Source: JAENWD01 sp963796915 (GTDB lineage Bacteria; Acidobacteriota; Vicinamibacteria; Vicinamibacterales; JAENWD01). From it: 64,000 bases of DNA. The DNA lies in assembly GCA_963796915.1 (NCBI GenBank), contig CAWCNI010000004.1, positions 248,001 through 312,000 on the forward strand, in the 5' to 3' direction. Below, piece by piece: positions 8,539 to 18,327 of the stretch. Position numbers and translations under genes: made by a program. Below the pieces are notes generated by a model that was given only the letters and a program-made list of their open reading frames with translations, was not told where the DNA came from and did no database searches. Position 1 is the first letter of the stretch; every line of letters begins with the position of its first letter.

Positions 8539-10962
8539 GTGACGGAAATGTTTCGCGACGCCCGTTTCGGCCTGCGACTCCTGCTCAAGAACCCGGGGTT
8601 CGCCGCCATTGCCGTCCTCGCGCTGGCCCTGGGCATCGCGGCGAACACCGCCATCTTCAGCGTGGTGTACGCGACGCTGCTGGCGCCACTCCCGTATCCG
8701 CAGCCCGACCAGCTGGTGATGGTCTGGTCACGAATTCAGGACCATCGGAACGTGACGGCCGCTGGTGATTTCCTCGACTGGAAGAAGCGCGCGACGGTGT
8801 TCCAGGACATCAACGCGTGGTCCGGGCGTTCGGTGAACCTCTCGACCAGCGACCGTCCCGAACAGGTCCAGGGCGCCGCCACCACCCCGCGATTCCTGTC
8901 GATGATCGGCTACCCGTTCGAGCTCGGCCGCGACTTCCTGCCCGAAGAGGGCACGCCGGGGCGCGATCAGGTGCTGGTGCTGACGCACAGCTTCTGGCAC
9001 GAGCGGTTCGGCGGCGACCCGCACATCATCGGACGGCAGTTGAAGGTCAACGGCAAGCCCTACACCGTCGTCGGCGTGCTGGGCACTGGCGCCTCCGATC
9101 GGATGCGCAACAAGCTCTACGTGCCGCTGGCCTTCGACCCCGATCAGATCAACCACGACTTCCACTGGCTGCTGGTGATGGGCCGGCTGAAGCCCGGCGT
9201 CACGATCGCGCAGGCGAACGGCAACATGACGGCCGTCAGCAAGCAGATGGCGGAGGCTTACCCGAAATCGAACACCGGCTGGTCGTCGAGCGTCGAGCCG
9301 CTCAAGAACAACTTCCTCGACGACAACACCAAGAGCGCGCTGTGGCTGCTGCTGGGAGCGGTCGGCTTCGTCCTCCTGATCGCCTGCACCAACGTCGCGA
9401 ATCTTCTCCTCGCGCGCGGTACTGCCCGGCAACGGGAACTGGCGATCCGCGTGTCGATGGGCGCGGGGCGGCGCCGCCTGTTCGGACAGTTGCTGACAGA
9501 GAGCCTCGTCCTGGCGATGATCGGCGGCCTGGTCGGCATCGCGTTGGCTGCCGGCATGCTGCAAGCGATTCTCGCAGTCATGCCGGCCGACACGCTGCCC
9601 TCGGAAGCCGACGTCCGGTTGAACCTGCCGGTGCTGATGTTCACGCTCGCGGCGTGCGTGTGCTCCGGGCTGCTCTTCGGATGCGCGCCGGCCTGGCAGG
9701 CGATTCGATCGAACGTGAACGAGACGCTCAAGGAAGCGGGTCGCGCCGTGAGCGGCGGCCGCCACCTGCTGCGCCGCGTGCTGGTGGTCGTGGAGTTCGC
9801 GCTCGCCCTGACGCTGCTCGCGGCCGGCGGCCTGGCGATACACAGCCTGATCAAGCTGGCCGACGTGAATCTTGGCTTCAAGTCCGACCATCTCCTGACC
9901 TTCTATCTGCCAGTGCCGAACGGACGGCTCACTGGCGGGGAGCAGGTGTCGGCCTTCTATGCCCAGATCATCGAGCGGATCCGGGCCGTGCCCGGCGTCG
10001 CCTCGGTCACGGTGTCGACCGGGCGCCCCGTTGACGGCACCAGCTTCGGCATGCCCTTCGAGATCGTGGGCAAGCCGGCCGCAGATCCAAGCAAGCGCCC
10101 AGGCGCCGGGTTCAACCAGGTGTCGGCCGACTACTACCGCACTTTCGGCATCCCGATCGCGCGCGGCCGCGCCTTCACGGAGGCCGATCGCGCGGCCAGC
10201 GTGCCCGTCGCGATCGTGAACGACGCGCTCGTCAAGCGGTTCTTCCCCAACGTCGACCCGCTGACGCAGCGCATCAGCGTCGAGCAACTGATACCCGGCG
10301 TCACCAAGCTGGGGCCGCCCATCGAGTGGCAGATCGTCGGCGTGTACAACGACGTCAAGAACGGCGGTCCGAAAGACGACGGGTTCGCAGAGATCGACGT
10401 GCCATTCGATCAGAGCCCGTGGCCGCAGTCGGGCGTGTCGGTACGGGCATCGGGCGATCCGGCGTCACTGCAGCAGAGCATCGCGGCAGTGGTCCGATCG
10501 ATCGATCCCGATCTCCCGATGGCGGGCGTGAAGACGATGGACCAGCTCGTCAACGAGTCGCTGTCCAACGATCGCTTCAACACGGCGCTCTTCAGCAGCT
10601 TTGCCGGCGTCGCCCTCCTGCTGGCGGCGCTCGGGATCTACGGCGTCATGTCGTTCGTCGTCGCGCAGCGCACGCACGAGATCGGCTTGCGGATGGCGCT
10701 TGGCGCCGGCCGCGGCGCCGTCCTGATGCAGGTGCTGAAGGAAGGCATGCTGTCGGCGATGGCCGGCGTGGTGATCGGGTCGGCCGGCGCGTACCTCGTC
10801 GGCAGGGCGATGAAGGGCATGTTCTACGGCGTCGGGTCCTTCGACTACGTGGCCTTCAGCGTCGTCGCCGGCACGCTGCTCGCTGCCGCCGCGCTGGCGT
10901 GCCTGGTGCCCGCCCGACGCGCCGCGTCCGTCGATCCCATGGTGGCGCTTCGCCAGGATTAA
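8539..10962 (+). CDS. ADOP-type ABC transporter permease (MacB/FtsX family)
   Basis: This 807-residue inner-membrane protein belongs to the permease family expanded in Acidobacteria. It starts with the family block FRDARFGLRLLLKNPGFAAIAVLALALGIAANTAIF, containing TM1. A periplasmic MacB-PCD domain follows (about residues 60-260), then FtsX membrane segments (LLLGAVGFVLLIACTNVANLLLAR). A second copy of the periplasmic-plus-FtsX unit ends in HEIGLRMALGAGRGAVLMQVLKEGM and PARRAASVDPMVALRQD. ATP hydrolysis needs a separate MacB-like ATPase, which is not adjacent. The cargo is unknown; relatives act in efflux or lipoprotein/antibiotic extrusion. It is transcribed as a single gene with its own ribosome-binding site. 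Confidence 0.92.
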   Translation: MTEMFRDARFGLRLLLKNPGFAAIAVLALALGIAANTAIFSVVYATLLAPLPYPQPDQLVMVWSRIQDHRNVTAAGDFLDWKKRATVFQDINAWSGRSVNLSTSDRPEQVQGAATTPRFLSMIGYPFELGRDFLPEEGTPGRDQVLVLTHSFWHERFGGDPHIIGRQLKVNGKPYTVVGVLGTGASDRMRNKLYVPLAFDPDQINHDFHWLLVMGRLKPGVTIAQANGNMTAVSKQMAEAYPKSNTGWSSSVEPLKNNFLDDNTKSALWLLLGAVGFVLLIACTNVANLLLARGTARQRELAIRVSMGAGRRRLFGQLLTESLVLAMIGGLVGIALAAGMLQAILAVMPADTLPSEADVRLNLPVLMFTLAACVCSGLLFGCAPAWQAIRSNVNETLKEAGRAVSGGRHLLRRVLVVVEFALALTLLAAGGLAIHSLIKLADVNLGFKSDHLLTFYLPVPNGRLTGGEQVSAFYAQIIERIRAVPGVASVTVSTGRPVDGTSFGMPFEIVGKPAADPSKRPGAGFNQVSADYYRTFGIPIARGRAFTEADRAASVPVAIVNDALVKRFFPNVDPLTQRISVEQLIPGVTKLGPPIEWQIVGVYNDVKNGGPKDDGFAEIDVPFDQSPWPQSGVSVRASGDPASLQQSIAAVVRSIDPDLPMAGVKTMDQLVNESLSNDRFNTALFSSFAGVALLLAALGIYGVMSFVVAQRTHEIGLRMALGAGRGAVLMQVLKEGMLSAMAGVVIGSAGAYLVGRAMKGMFYGVGSFDYVAFSVVAGTLLAAAALACLVPARRAASVDPMVALRQD

Positions 10963-11002
10963 GAAGAGTTGCGCGTCGCAGAATGACGAGCGGCGATTGG
11001 GG

Positions 11003-11008
11003 TACGAT
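11003..11008 (+). promoter_or_regulatory. Putative -10 box of the nuclease-like gene
   Basis: TACGAT ends 5 bases before the ATG at 11014, the exact spacing of a leaderless transcript. Confidence 0.5.
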
Positions 11009-11013
11009 GGAGC

Positions 11014-11538
11014 ATGCGCGCCATCGTTCTCGCGTGTGTCGTCTGGGCCGGCGTCGCGGCGGCCGCTGACGCACAGACCGTCACGAAGATCAGTTCCGGC
11101 GACACGATCGTCGTCGAAGGCGTCGGCAAGGTCAGGCTCGTTGGCATCCAGAGCGTGGACGAGTCGCCGTTCGCCGTCGGCGGCGCCAACCAGCCGCCCG
11201 CGCGCCACGACCCGCCAGAGCCGACCTCGCTGCCGCCAAGCGCTGTCAGCGGCGGCGTGAAGTTCAAGCCAAACCGCCCTTCCCGTGATTTTCTCGTCGA
11301 CCTGATCCTCGGCAAGGCGGTGAAGCTCGAGTTCGATCCGCTGATTGGTAAAGCCAACGAACACTACGCCTACGTGTTCCTGCCGGACGGATCGATGTTG
11401 AACGCCGAGATGATCAAGCAGGGAAAAGCGCGGATCGACGACTCCCGCGCCTTTGCCCATCAGGAGGAATTCGCCAAACTGCAGCAGGATGCCAAAGACG
11501 CCGGCGTCGGCGTCTGGGTGGCGGCGCCGCATCGTTGA
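11014..11538 (+). CDS. Secreted thermonuclease-like (SNase/OB-fold) protein
   Basis: A 20-residue signal peptide (MRAIVLACVVWAGVAAAADA) precedes an SNase-like domain: DTIVVEGVGKVRLVGIQSVDES, then KLEFDP, then YAYVFLPDGSMLNAEMIKQGKARI and FAKLQQDAKDAGVGVW. The overall fold matches the thermonuclease family, which hydrolyses nucleic acids in the periplasm or outside the cell. The usual catalytic stretch D-x-Y-G-R-x-L-A-Y is replaced by IGKANEHYAYV, so the second active-site Arg appears to be missing. A proline-rich insertion (about residues 62-80) separates the first strand block from the rest. Nuclease activity is therefore doubtful, and it may be a binding protein with the same fold. Confidence 0.75.
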   Translation: MRAIVLACVVWAGVAAAADAQTVTKISSGDTIVVEGVGKVRLVGIQSVDESPFAVGGANQPPARHDPPEPTSLPPSAVSGGVKFKPNRPSRDFLVDLILGKAVKLEFDPLIGKANEHYAYVFLPDGSMLNAEMIKQGKARIDDSRAFAHQEEFAKLQQDAKDAGVGVWVAAPHR

Positions 11539-11564
11539 TTCGTCCTGTCGCCCGCCGCGTTTGA

Positions 11565-11570
11565 TACCAT
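11565..11570 (+). promoter_or_regulatory. Putative -10 box of galT
   Basis: TACCAT ends 10 bases before the ATG at 11581. It would drive the four-gene Leloir-type cluster with a leader of only a few bases. Confidence 0.4.
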
Positions 11571-11580
11571 CGGTCCCGCC

Positions 11581-12609
<1,029 letters not shown>

Positions 12610-12610
12610 C

Positions 12611-13630
12611 GTGCATCCCCTGCTCGAGCCGATCCGGGCGCTGCATGCGCTGATCCGAGACTCTGTTGTCAGTGCGTGCGAAGCGGCTGCGACAGAGTCC
12701 CTCTCGGAAGTGGCGCACGACGACGAGGGCGACACGATTTACGCGATCGACAAGGTCGCCGAGGACGTTCTCATCGACGAGATCGAGCGGAGGATTGCCC
12801 GCGACACGCCGGTGCGCCTGGTGGCCGAAGGGCTCCCCGGCGGGGAGGTCGTGCTGCCGCGCGGGACGTCTCTCTCGCACGTCGCGTGGGAGATCATCGT
12901 CGACCCGATCGACGGGACCCGCGGCCTGATGTACCAGAAGCGTCCCGCCTGGATCCTGACCGGCGTCGCGGCAGGCCCGGCACAGGCCCCGCGTGCGCGC
13001 AACGGCGCCGCCGCGACGCTGGCAGACATCGAGCTGGCCGTGCAGACGGAGCTGCCGCTGGTCAAGCAGCACCTGTCGGACCAGTTGTGGGCCGCTCGCG
13101 GGCAGGGCGTCATGGCGGAACGCCGCAATCGCCTCACCGCCGAAGTCACCCCTCTGCCGCTGCGACCGTCAACGGCCAGGACTGTCGCGCATGGATTTTC
13201 GACGATCTCGCGGTTCTTCCCCGGCGTCCGAGCGGAGCTGGCGGGCATCGACGATGAGATCGCCGCGATGCTGCTGGGGCCGCCCGTGGCCGGCAAGGCG
13301 CAGTTCTTCGAGGATCAGTACATCTCGACCGGCGGCCAGCTCTACGAATTGATGGCGGGGCACGACCGCTTCGTCGCGGATCTGCGTCCGCTGTTCGAGC
13401 GGGACCGTGCGGGTGGCGCCGCACTCTGCTGTCATCCGTACGACCTCTGCACGGAGCTGATTGCGCGCGAGCTCGGCGTGATCGTCACTGGCGCCGACGG
13501 CTCGACGCTCACGGCGCCGCTCGATATCCACGCCGACGTCTCATGGGCGGGTTATGCCAATGCGGCAATCAGGCAGCTCGTGGAGCCGGCCCTGCACGCC
13601 GCCCTCGCGCGCCGCGGACTGTTGCCGTGA
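12611..13630 (+). CDS. Inositol monophosphatase/FBPase-like protein in the Leloir cluster
   Basis: The motif IIVDPIDGTRGLMYQKRPAW is the metal-binding DPxDGT signature of the Li-sensitive phosphatase superfamily (inositol monophosphatase, FBPase, CysQ). The upstream acidic ligands are seen in DDEGDTIYAIDKVAED and VAEGLPGGE. The C-terminal part (CCHPYDLCTELIARELGVIVTGADG) fits the family's substrate end. At 339 residues it is longer than a typical IMPase of about 270. It lies between galT and the GHMP kinase with one-base and four-base junctions, so it is probably part of the same sugar pathway, perhaps removing a sugar phosphate. The substrate is inference only. The GTG at 12611 is the first start after galT. 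Confidence 0.75.
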   Translation: MHPLLEPIRALHALIRDSVVSACEAAATESLSEVAHDDEGDTIYAIDKVAEDVLIDEIERRIARDTPVRLVAEGLPGGEVVLPRGTSLSHVAWEIIVDPIDGTRGLMYQKRPAWILTGVAAGPAQAPRARNGAAATLADIELAVQTELPLVKQHLSDQLWAARGQGVMAERRNRLTAEVTPLPLRPSTARTVAHGFSTISRFFPGVRAELAGIDDEIAAMLLGPPVAGKAQFFEDQYISTGGQLYELMAGHDRFVADLRPLFERDRAGGAALCCHPYDLCTELIARELGVIVTGADGSTLTAPLDIHADVSWAGYANAAIRQLVEPALHAALARRGLLP

Positions 13631-15030
13631 CACTACCGGACGACCTTCAGCGCTTCGCCGGCGAGGTGCCCGCGCGCTTCTCTCGCGCGCGCGGTCCCGT
13701 CGTCATCGCCCGCGCGCCCGGCCGGCTGGATTTGATGGGGGGTATCGCCGACTACTCAGGCGCGCTCGTCCTGCAGTGGCCGATTCGAGAGGCGACGCGC
13801 GTCGCCATCCAGAAACATGGCGACCAGGTGGTGCGCGTGACGTCGGTCTCTGCGGCCCGGCCGCGGCGGGCAGACGTGCCGCTGGACATCCTCGCGACCG
13901 CGCGCCCGCCATACGACAGTCTCCGTGCCTGGTTCGCCGCCCGTCCCGACGAGCATTGGGCGGCCTACGTCGCGGGCGTCTTCGCAGTGCTCGCCGGCGA
14001 GCATGGCCTGACGCTCGATGGCGGCGCTGACGTGCTGGTGGAGTCTGACGTGCCGGAAGGGAAGGGCGTCAGCTCGTCGGCCGCGATCGAGGCGGCGACG
14101 ATGGAGGCCGCTGTCGCCGCGTGGGGGCTCGCGATCGCGCCGAAGGCGCGTGCCGTCAGCTGCCAGCGCGTCGAGAACCTGGTCGTCGGAGCGCCATGCG
14201 GCGTGATGGATCAGATGGCCGCGATTTGCGGCGAGGCCGGCGCGCTGATGGCGCTGCTCTGCCAGCCCGCCGAGTTCCAGGGCGCTGTCGCGCTGCCGGA
14301 CGATCTGGCCGTCTGGGGCGTCGACTCCGGCATCCGGCACGCGGTGACCGGCGCGGACTACGGCGGCGTCCGTGTCGGCGCGTTCATGGGATACCGCGTG
14401 CTTGCCGATCTGGCGGGACTGGCCGTCCGTCCTGGCGACCAGCCCGGGCACGTCCTTGTCGACGACCCGCGCTGGCACGGGTATCTGGCCAACGTCGGCG
14501 CGGAGGCGTTCGCGGAGTACGACGCGCGGATCCCGAACGCGCTGAGCGGCGCGACGTTCCTCTCGCGCTATCAGGGCACGACCGATCCTGTGACACGCGT
14601 CGAACCCGACCGCACGTATGCGGTGTGGACGCCCACAGCGCATCCCGTCTACGAGCACGAGCGTGTCGTCGAGTGGGCACGACTCCTGCGCGCGGGCGTC
14701 CGCGACGACGCGACGAGAGCGAGGCTTGGCGAGCTGATGTTCCAGTCGCACGCGAGCTACTCGGCGTGCGGCCTCGGGTCGTCGGGCACCGACGCCCTCG
14801 TCGAGCTCGTGCGCAGCGCCGGCCCGGCCGAGGGGCTGTGGGGCGCGAAGATTACCGGTGGAGGCAGCGGCGGCACCGTCGCCATCCTCGGCCGCAGTGA
14901 CGCCGGCCCGCGGGTTGCGCAGATCGCCGCCGAGTACCAGGCCGCGACTGGGCGTTACGCTCACCTGTTCGAAGGCTCCTCGCCGGGGGCAGCCGCCGTC
15001 GGCACTGTCAGCGTCGCCGCGACGGGCTGA
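13627..15030 (+). CDS. GHMP sugar kinase resembling plant L-arabinokinase / galactokinase
   Basis: The frame starts at GTG 13627, whose TGA overlap with the upstream stop (GTGA) marks translational coupling; the earlier ATG at 13543 lies inside the preceding gene. The three GHMP motifs are present: RAPGRLDLMGGIADYSG (N-terminal), PEGKGVSSSAAIEAATM (ATP loop) and KITGGGSGGTVAILG (C-terminal). The wording of motif 1 and blocks such as VENLVVGAPCGVMDQM and VDSGIRHAVTGADYGGVRVGA look closer to the kinase domain of plant L-arabinokinase than to the classical galactokinase motif GRVNLIGEHTDY. From its place between galT and galE, galactose phosphorylation at C1 is the likely role, but arabinose or another sugar is possible. 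Confidence 0.85.
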   Translation: MTLPDDLQRFAGEVPARFSRARGPVVIARAPGRLDLMGGIADYSGALVLQWPIREATRVAIQKHGDQVVRVTSVSAARPRRADVPLDILATARPPYDSLRAWFAARPDEHWAAYVAGVFAVLAGEHGLTLDGGADVLVESDVPEGKGVSSSAAIEAATMEAAVAAWGLAIAPKARAVSCQRVENLVVGAPCGVMDQMAAICGEAGALMALLCQPAEFQGAVALPDDLAVWGVDSGIRHAVTGADYGGVRVGAFMGYRVLADLAGLAVRPGDQPGHVLVDDPRWHGYLANVGAEAFAEYDARIPNALSGATFLSRYQGTTDPVTRVEPDRTYAVWTPTAHPVYEHERVVEWARLLRAGVRDDATRARLGELMFQSHASYSACGLGSSGTDALVELVRSAGPAEGLWGAKITGGGSGGTVAILGRSDAGPRVAQIAAEYQAATGRYAHLFEGSSPGAAAVGTVSVAATG

Positions 15031-15047
15031 TTGGTCCGTCAAGCGAC

Positions 15048-15053
15048 TACAAT
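15048..15053 (+). promoter_or_regulatory. Putative -10 box of galE
   Basis: TACAAT ends 6 bases before the ATG at 15060, so galE may have its own near-leaderless transcript in addition to read-through from the upstream genes. Confidence 0.5.
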
Positions 15054-15059
15054 CGCCCC

Positions 15060-16031
15060 ATGGAGATCCTCGTCACCGGCGGCGCCGGCTACATCGGAAG
15101 TCACACGGCCAAGCTGCTCGCGGCCGCGGGCCACACGCCAGTCGTCTTCGACGATTTGAGCCAGGGCCACGACTGGGCGGTCCGGTGGGGCGCGCTCGAG
15201 CGCGGCAGCCTGCTGGACTCCACGCGGCTCGACGAGGTATTTGCCCGGCATCGCGTCGACGCCGTGATTCACTTCGCCGCCAGCGCGCTGGTGGGCGAGT
15301 CGATGACGCGACCCGAGAAATACTTCCGCAACAACACCGTCGCCACGCTCAATCTGCTCGACGCGATGCGCAAGGCCGGCGTCGGCACCTTCGTCTTCTC
15401 GTCCACGTGCGCCACCTACGGCGATCCGGTGCGTGTGCCCATCGACGAGACGCACCCGCAGGTGCCGGTCAATCCCTACGGCGAGTCGAAGCTGATGGTG
15501 GAGAAGATTCTCCGGTGGTACGGCGAGGCTCACAGCCTCAAGTGGATCGCGCTCCGGTATTTCAACGCCGCCGGCGCCGACCCCGATGGCACCATCGGCG
15601 AGGACCACGATCCGGAGACGCACCTGATTCCGCTGGTCATCGGCTCGGCGCTCGGGACACGGCCGCCGGTGAAGGTGTTCGGCACCGATTACCCGACGGC
15701 TGACGGATCGGCCATCCGCGACTACGTCCATGTGATGGACCTGGCAGACGCGCACCTGCGCGCGATCGAGCGCCTCGGCGCCGGGGCGGCCAGCCAGGCG
15801 GTGAACCTCGGCACGGGCCGCGGGCACAGCGTCCGCGAGGTGATTGACGCCGTCAAGGCTGTCTCGGGACGCGAGGTGCCCTTCGACCTGGCGCCGCGGC
15901 GTGCCGGCGATCCGCCGGAGCTGGTGGCGGCGCCGGCCCGCGCGCGCGAGGTGCTCGGCTGGACGTGTCAGTACGCCGACCTGCCGACGATCGCCGAGCA
16001 TGCCTTCAAGTGGCACGTCTCGCGGAAGTAG
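15060..16031 (+). CDS. galE: UDP-glucose 4-epimerase
   Basis: GalE interconverts UDP-galactose and UDP-glucose with bound NAD. The Rossmann motif VTGGAGYIGSHTAKLL is at the N-terminus. The catalytic Tyr-x-x-x-Lys is in NPYGESKLMVEK, with the partner Ser in FVFSSTCATYG. RYFNAAGADPDGTIGEDHDPETHLIPL and the C-terminal NLGTGRGHSVREVI are family blocks. The length of 323 residues is normal. It completes a Leloir-type set with galT and the GHMP kinase, 29 bases after the kinase stop. Confidence 0.93.
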   Translation: MEILVTGGAGYIGSHTAKLLAAAGHTPVVFDDLSQGHDWAVRWGALERGSLLDSTRLDEVFARHRVDAVIHFAASALVGESMTRPEKYFRNNTVATLNLLDAMRKAGVGTFVFSSTCATYGDPVRVPIDETHPQVPVNPYGESKLMVEKILRWYGEAHSLKWIALRYFNAAGADPDGTIGEDHDPETHLIPLVIGSALGTRPPVKVFGTDYPTADGSAIRDYVHVMDLADAHLRAIERLGAGAASQAVNLGTGRGHSVREVIDAVKAVSGREVPFDLAPRRAGDPPELVAAPARAREVLGWTCQYADLPTIAEHAFKWHVSRK

Positions 16032-16050
16032 CGCTCGAGCATTGCAGCCG

Positions 16051-16087
16051 GCAGCCGGCTGCCACAGCCAGCAGCGTGCTGCCTGCT
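16051..16087 (+). repeat. Palindrome plus 14-bp element shared with the spacer at 35138
   Basis: GCAGCCGGCTGC (16051-16062) is a perfect 12-bp palindrome between two convergent genes and could act as a terminator hairpin, although no T-run follows. The bases 16074-16087 are the reverse complement of AGCAGGCAGCACGC, found again at 35138-35151 in another convergent spacer. Confidence 0.4.
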
Positions 16088-16091
16088 GTGA

Positions 16092-17030
16092 TTACGCCGG
16101 AACGTCCCCCGGCAGCGGCACGCCATGCTGCCGGCGCGATTCGTTGCCTTCGAACGCGATGCCGATCTTGAACAGCTCGAACCGTCCATCCACCGCATAG
16201 CGCGCGACGCGGCGCCGCAGCTTCTCGCGCTGGCTGGCAGACATGGGACGGAATCCGCGGGCGATGCCCAGGTTCTGCTTCAGCACCGCCAGCGAGTCCA
16301 TCCCGCTGACCAGGGTGGCAATCGGCAGGCTCAGCGTGTAGGCCATCGCCTCCTGCGGCGTCACCACCTTCGCCTTCAGCGCGCGCGCGTCGCCGCCAAA
16401 GCTCTTCATGCCGATCACGGCGATGCCGCGTCGCGTCAACTCGGGCAGCACCTGTTGCTCGAAGCTACGAAACGACGCGTCAAAGCAGTTGAGCGGAAGC
16501 TGGCAGGCGTCCCACTCGTAGTCGTGCGACAGCATCTCGAGGTGCAGGCGCGGGTCCTTGTGGCCCGTGAAGCCGACAAAGCGCACCTTGCCCTGCCGGC
16601 GCGCGCGATCCAGAGCCTCCACGACGCCGCCCTTGGCAAAATGCCGCGCCGGCTCGTCGTCGAACACCACCTCGTGGATCTGCCAGAGATCGAGGTGATC
16701 GGTCTTCAGCCGGCGGAGTGAGTCTTCCAGCTGCCGCATCGCGACTTTGCCGTCGCGCCCGTGCGTGCACACCTTCGTCATCAGGAACACGTCGTCGCGC
16801 CGGCCGACAAGCGCCTTTCCCATGCGCTCTTCGCTGAGGCCGTCGTTGTAGTCCCAGGCGTTGTCCATGAAGGTGACGCCGGCGTCGATGGCAGTGTGCA
16901 CCAGCCGGGTGGCGTCGGCGTCGGTCTTCGGCACGCCAAGATGCCAGCCGCCGAGGGCGAGCAGCGATACCGGGATGTTCGTTCTGCCGAACGGCCGCGT
17001 CGGCACGGGGAGGGAGCGGGCTGTCGTCAT
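16092..17030 (-). CDS. Aldo/keto reductase
   Basis: This 312-residue protein has the NADPH-dependent aldo/keto reductase barrel: FGRTNIPVSLLALGGWHLG at the start, FMDNAWDYNDG with the Asp and Tyr of the catalytic tetrad, FLMTKVCTHG with the Lys, and LDLWQIHEV with the His. GKVRFVGFTGHKDP and GIAVIGMKSFGG are family blocks. The C-terminus (SASQREKLRRRV) is usual for this group. The substrate is unknown. Its start lies 7 bases after the stop of the minus-strand membrane protein gene, so the two may be co-transcribed. Confidence 0.88.
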   Translation of the reverse strand: MTTARSLPVPTRPFGRTNIPVSLLALGGWHLGVPKTDADATRLVHTAIDAGVTFMDNAWDYNDGLSEERMGKALVGRRDDVFLMTKVCTHGRDGKVAMRQLEDSLRRLKTDHLDLWQIHEVVFDDEPARHFAKGGVVEALDRARRQGKVRFVGFTGHKDPRLHLEMLSHDYEWDACQLPLNCFDASFRSFEQQVLPELTRRGIAVIGMKSFGGDARALKAKVVTPQEAMAYTLSLPIATLVSGMDSLAVLKQNLGIARGFRPMSASQREKLRRRVARYAVDGRFELFKIGIAFEGNESRRQHGVPLPGDVPA

Positions 17031-17037
17031 CGGTGCC

Positions 17038-17697
17038 TCACCATTGACGAATGGCCACGCGATGCCGATCCAGCCAGTAGGCCCACGCGATCAAGAGCCA
17101 TTGTCCGTACGCCGTCAGCGTGAGCACGGAGGTGTCTGGCGGCGGCGGGCCGAGGACGCTGCCGAGGTAGATCAGCACGAGGGCCGCGACGAAGGCGGCG
17201 AAGCTGTAGCGGCCGGTGGCGTCGACAGCTTCGGTGTTGCTGGCGTAGAGCCACGTGCCGAGCGCGAGCAGCACGCCTTCGACGGCGACGGTCCCAGGCA
17301 GCGAGTACCAGAGTCCGAGGCCGACCTTGGGGCCGCCGCCGGGCCAGAGGGGAAGGTCGGCGCGGTGGCTGAAGAAGTCGAGCACCCAGTGCGAGAGCAC
17401 GAGACCGGCCAGCACCATCGCGCCGCGCGGATAGCGCCGGAACACCGTGTAGACGCCCGAGAACAGCCCCGCCCAGACCACACCCATCACGAGGCTGTGC
17501 GACCACGGGTACGACGTGAAGTCGAACGGCGTGACGCGCGTGATGCCGGGCGCGATGCGGACAGTCTCCACGCCGGCCGTGAGCAGCAGGGGCCAGAGGA
17601 GGTCGACGAACTCGGCGGCGAGCAGCAACGTGCCGAGCGAGGTGTACGGCGTCAGCTTCTTTGCGCCGAAGCCGAGCGCGTAGTGGCCGAGAAACAC
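17038..17697 (-). CDS. Multi-pass membrane protein, metal-dependent-hydrolase-like (DUF457/YdjM type)
   Basis: The 219-residue protein begins MFLGHYALGFGAKK and has histidine/aspartate clusters in the pattern of the YdjM/DUF457 family: YPWSHSLVMGVVW, and LSHWVLDFFSHRADLPLWPGG. Four to six hydrophobic segments are visible (LGTLLLAAEFVDLLWPLLL, FAAFVAALVLIYLGSVLG, among others). Family members are called putative inner-membrane metal-dependent hydrolases, but function is poorly known. Its start is 5 bases after the stop of the GNAT gene upstream, suggesting an operon. Confidence 0.75.
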   Translation of the reverse strand: MFLGHYALGFGAKKLTPYTSLGTLLLAAEFVDLLWPLLLTAGVETVRIAPGITRVTPFDFTSYPWSHSLVMGVVWAGLFSGVYTVFRRYPRGAMVLAGLVLSHWVLDFFSHRADLPLWPGGGPKVGLGLWYSLPGTVAVEGVLLALGTWLYASNTEAVDATGRYSFAAFVAALVLIYLGSVLGPPPPDTSVLTLTAYGQWLLIAWAYWLDRHRVAIRQW

Positions 17698-17702
17698 CGG
17701 TC

Positions 17703-18299
17703 CTAGACCCTGACGACCGTGCGTGCGAGCTTGTGGCTCTTGAGGACCGACGCGTCGAGCTTCCGGCTGAGATAGACCTTCGACTCGGCGTTGTCTGTCG
17801 GATGCGGCTCGAACTTCACGACCTCGAACTGCAGGTTGTCCAGCGTGCCGCGCATCTCATAAAACCGGTTCTTGGTTTTGACGACGATCTCGTGGAATCC
17901 GTTCTCGTAGGCCCAGGCTTCCTGCTGCTCGCTGAGCGCGCGGAAAAAGCCCTTGCCGCGCCAGTCGCGGCGGGTGCCGCCGACCCACGCGTACAGCACT
18001 TTTCGCCCCTCGAAATTCACCGCGCCATTGAGGCGACGGACCAGATCGGCCAGCTTGGGGATGGACTCGTCGGCGCGAATCTCGTGGCCCACCTTGAAGG
18101 CGACGGGCACGACTTGCGAAGGCTCGTCCGGCAGGGGAGCCTCGATCATGTGAATCAGGTGCTCGCGGTCCTGCAAGCGCTCGACGATCTCAGTGGCGGT
18201 TTTCTTGCGGCCGAACTCGCCGAAGAACTCCTCGATGTACTGGATTTCGAGCGCGCCCTGCTCGAGCGCGTACTGCTTGATGACGTGCTTCACCCGCAC
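17703..18299 (-). CDS. GNAT-type acetyltransferase-like protein
   Basis: The 198-residue protein has the acetyl-CoA loop of GNAT enzymes in TRRDWRGKGFFRALSEQQEAWA (R-G-K-G motif) followed by EIVVKTKNRFYEMRGTLDNLQFEVVKFE, which fits strand 5 and the C-terminal region. The N-terminal half (VIKQYALEQGALEIQYIEEFFGEF) is not the usual GNAT start. The acceptor is unknown. The most likely start is GTG 18299, where MRVKHVIKQY begins. It is first in a minus-strand run with the membrane protein and the aldo/keto reductase. Confidence 0.7.
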   Translation of the reverse strand: MRVKHVIKQYALEQGALEIQYIEEFFGEFGRKKTATEIVERLQDREHLIHMIEAPLPDEPSQVVPVAFKVGHEIRADESIPKLADLVRRLNGAVNFEGRKVLYAWVGGTRRDWRGKGFFRALSEQQEAWAYENGFHEIVVKTKNRFYEMRGTLDNLQFEVVKFEPHPTDNAESKVYLSRKLDASVLKSHKLARTVVRV

Positions 18300-18327
18300 C
18301 CCCGGACGAACGAGCTTACCAGATCAG

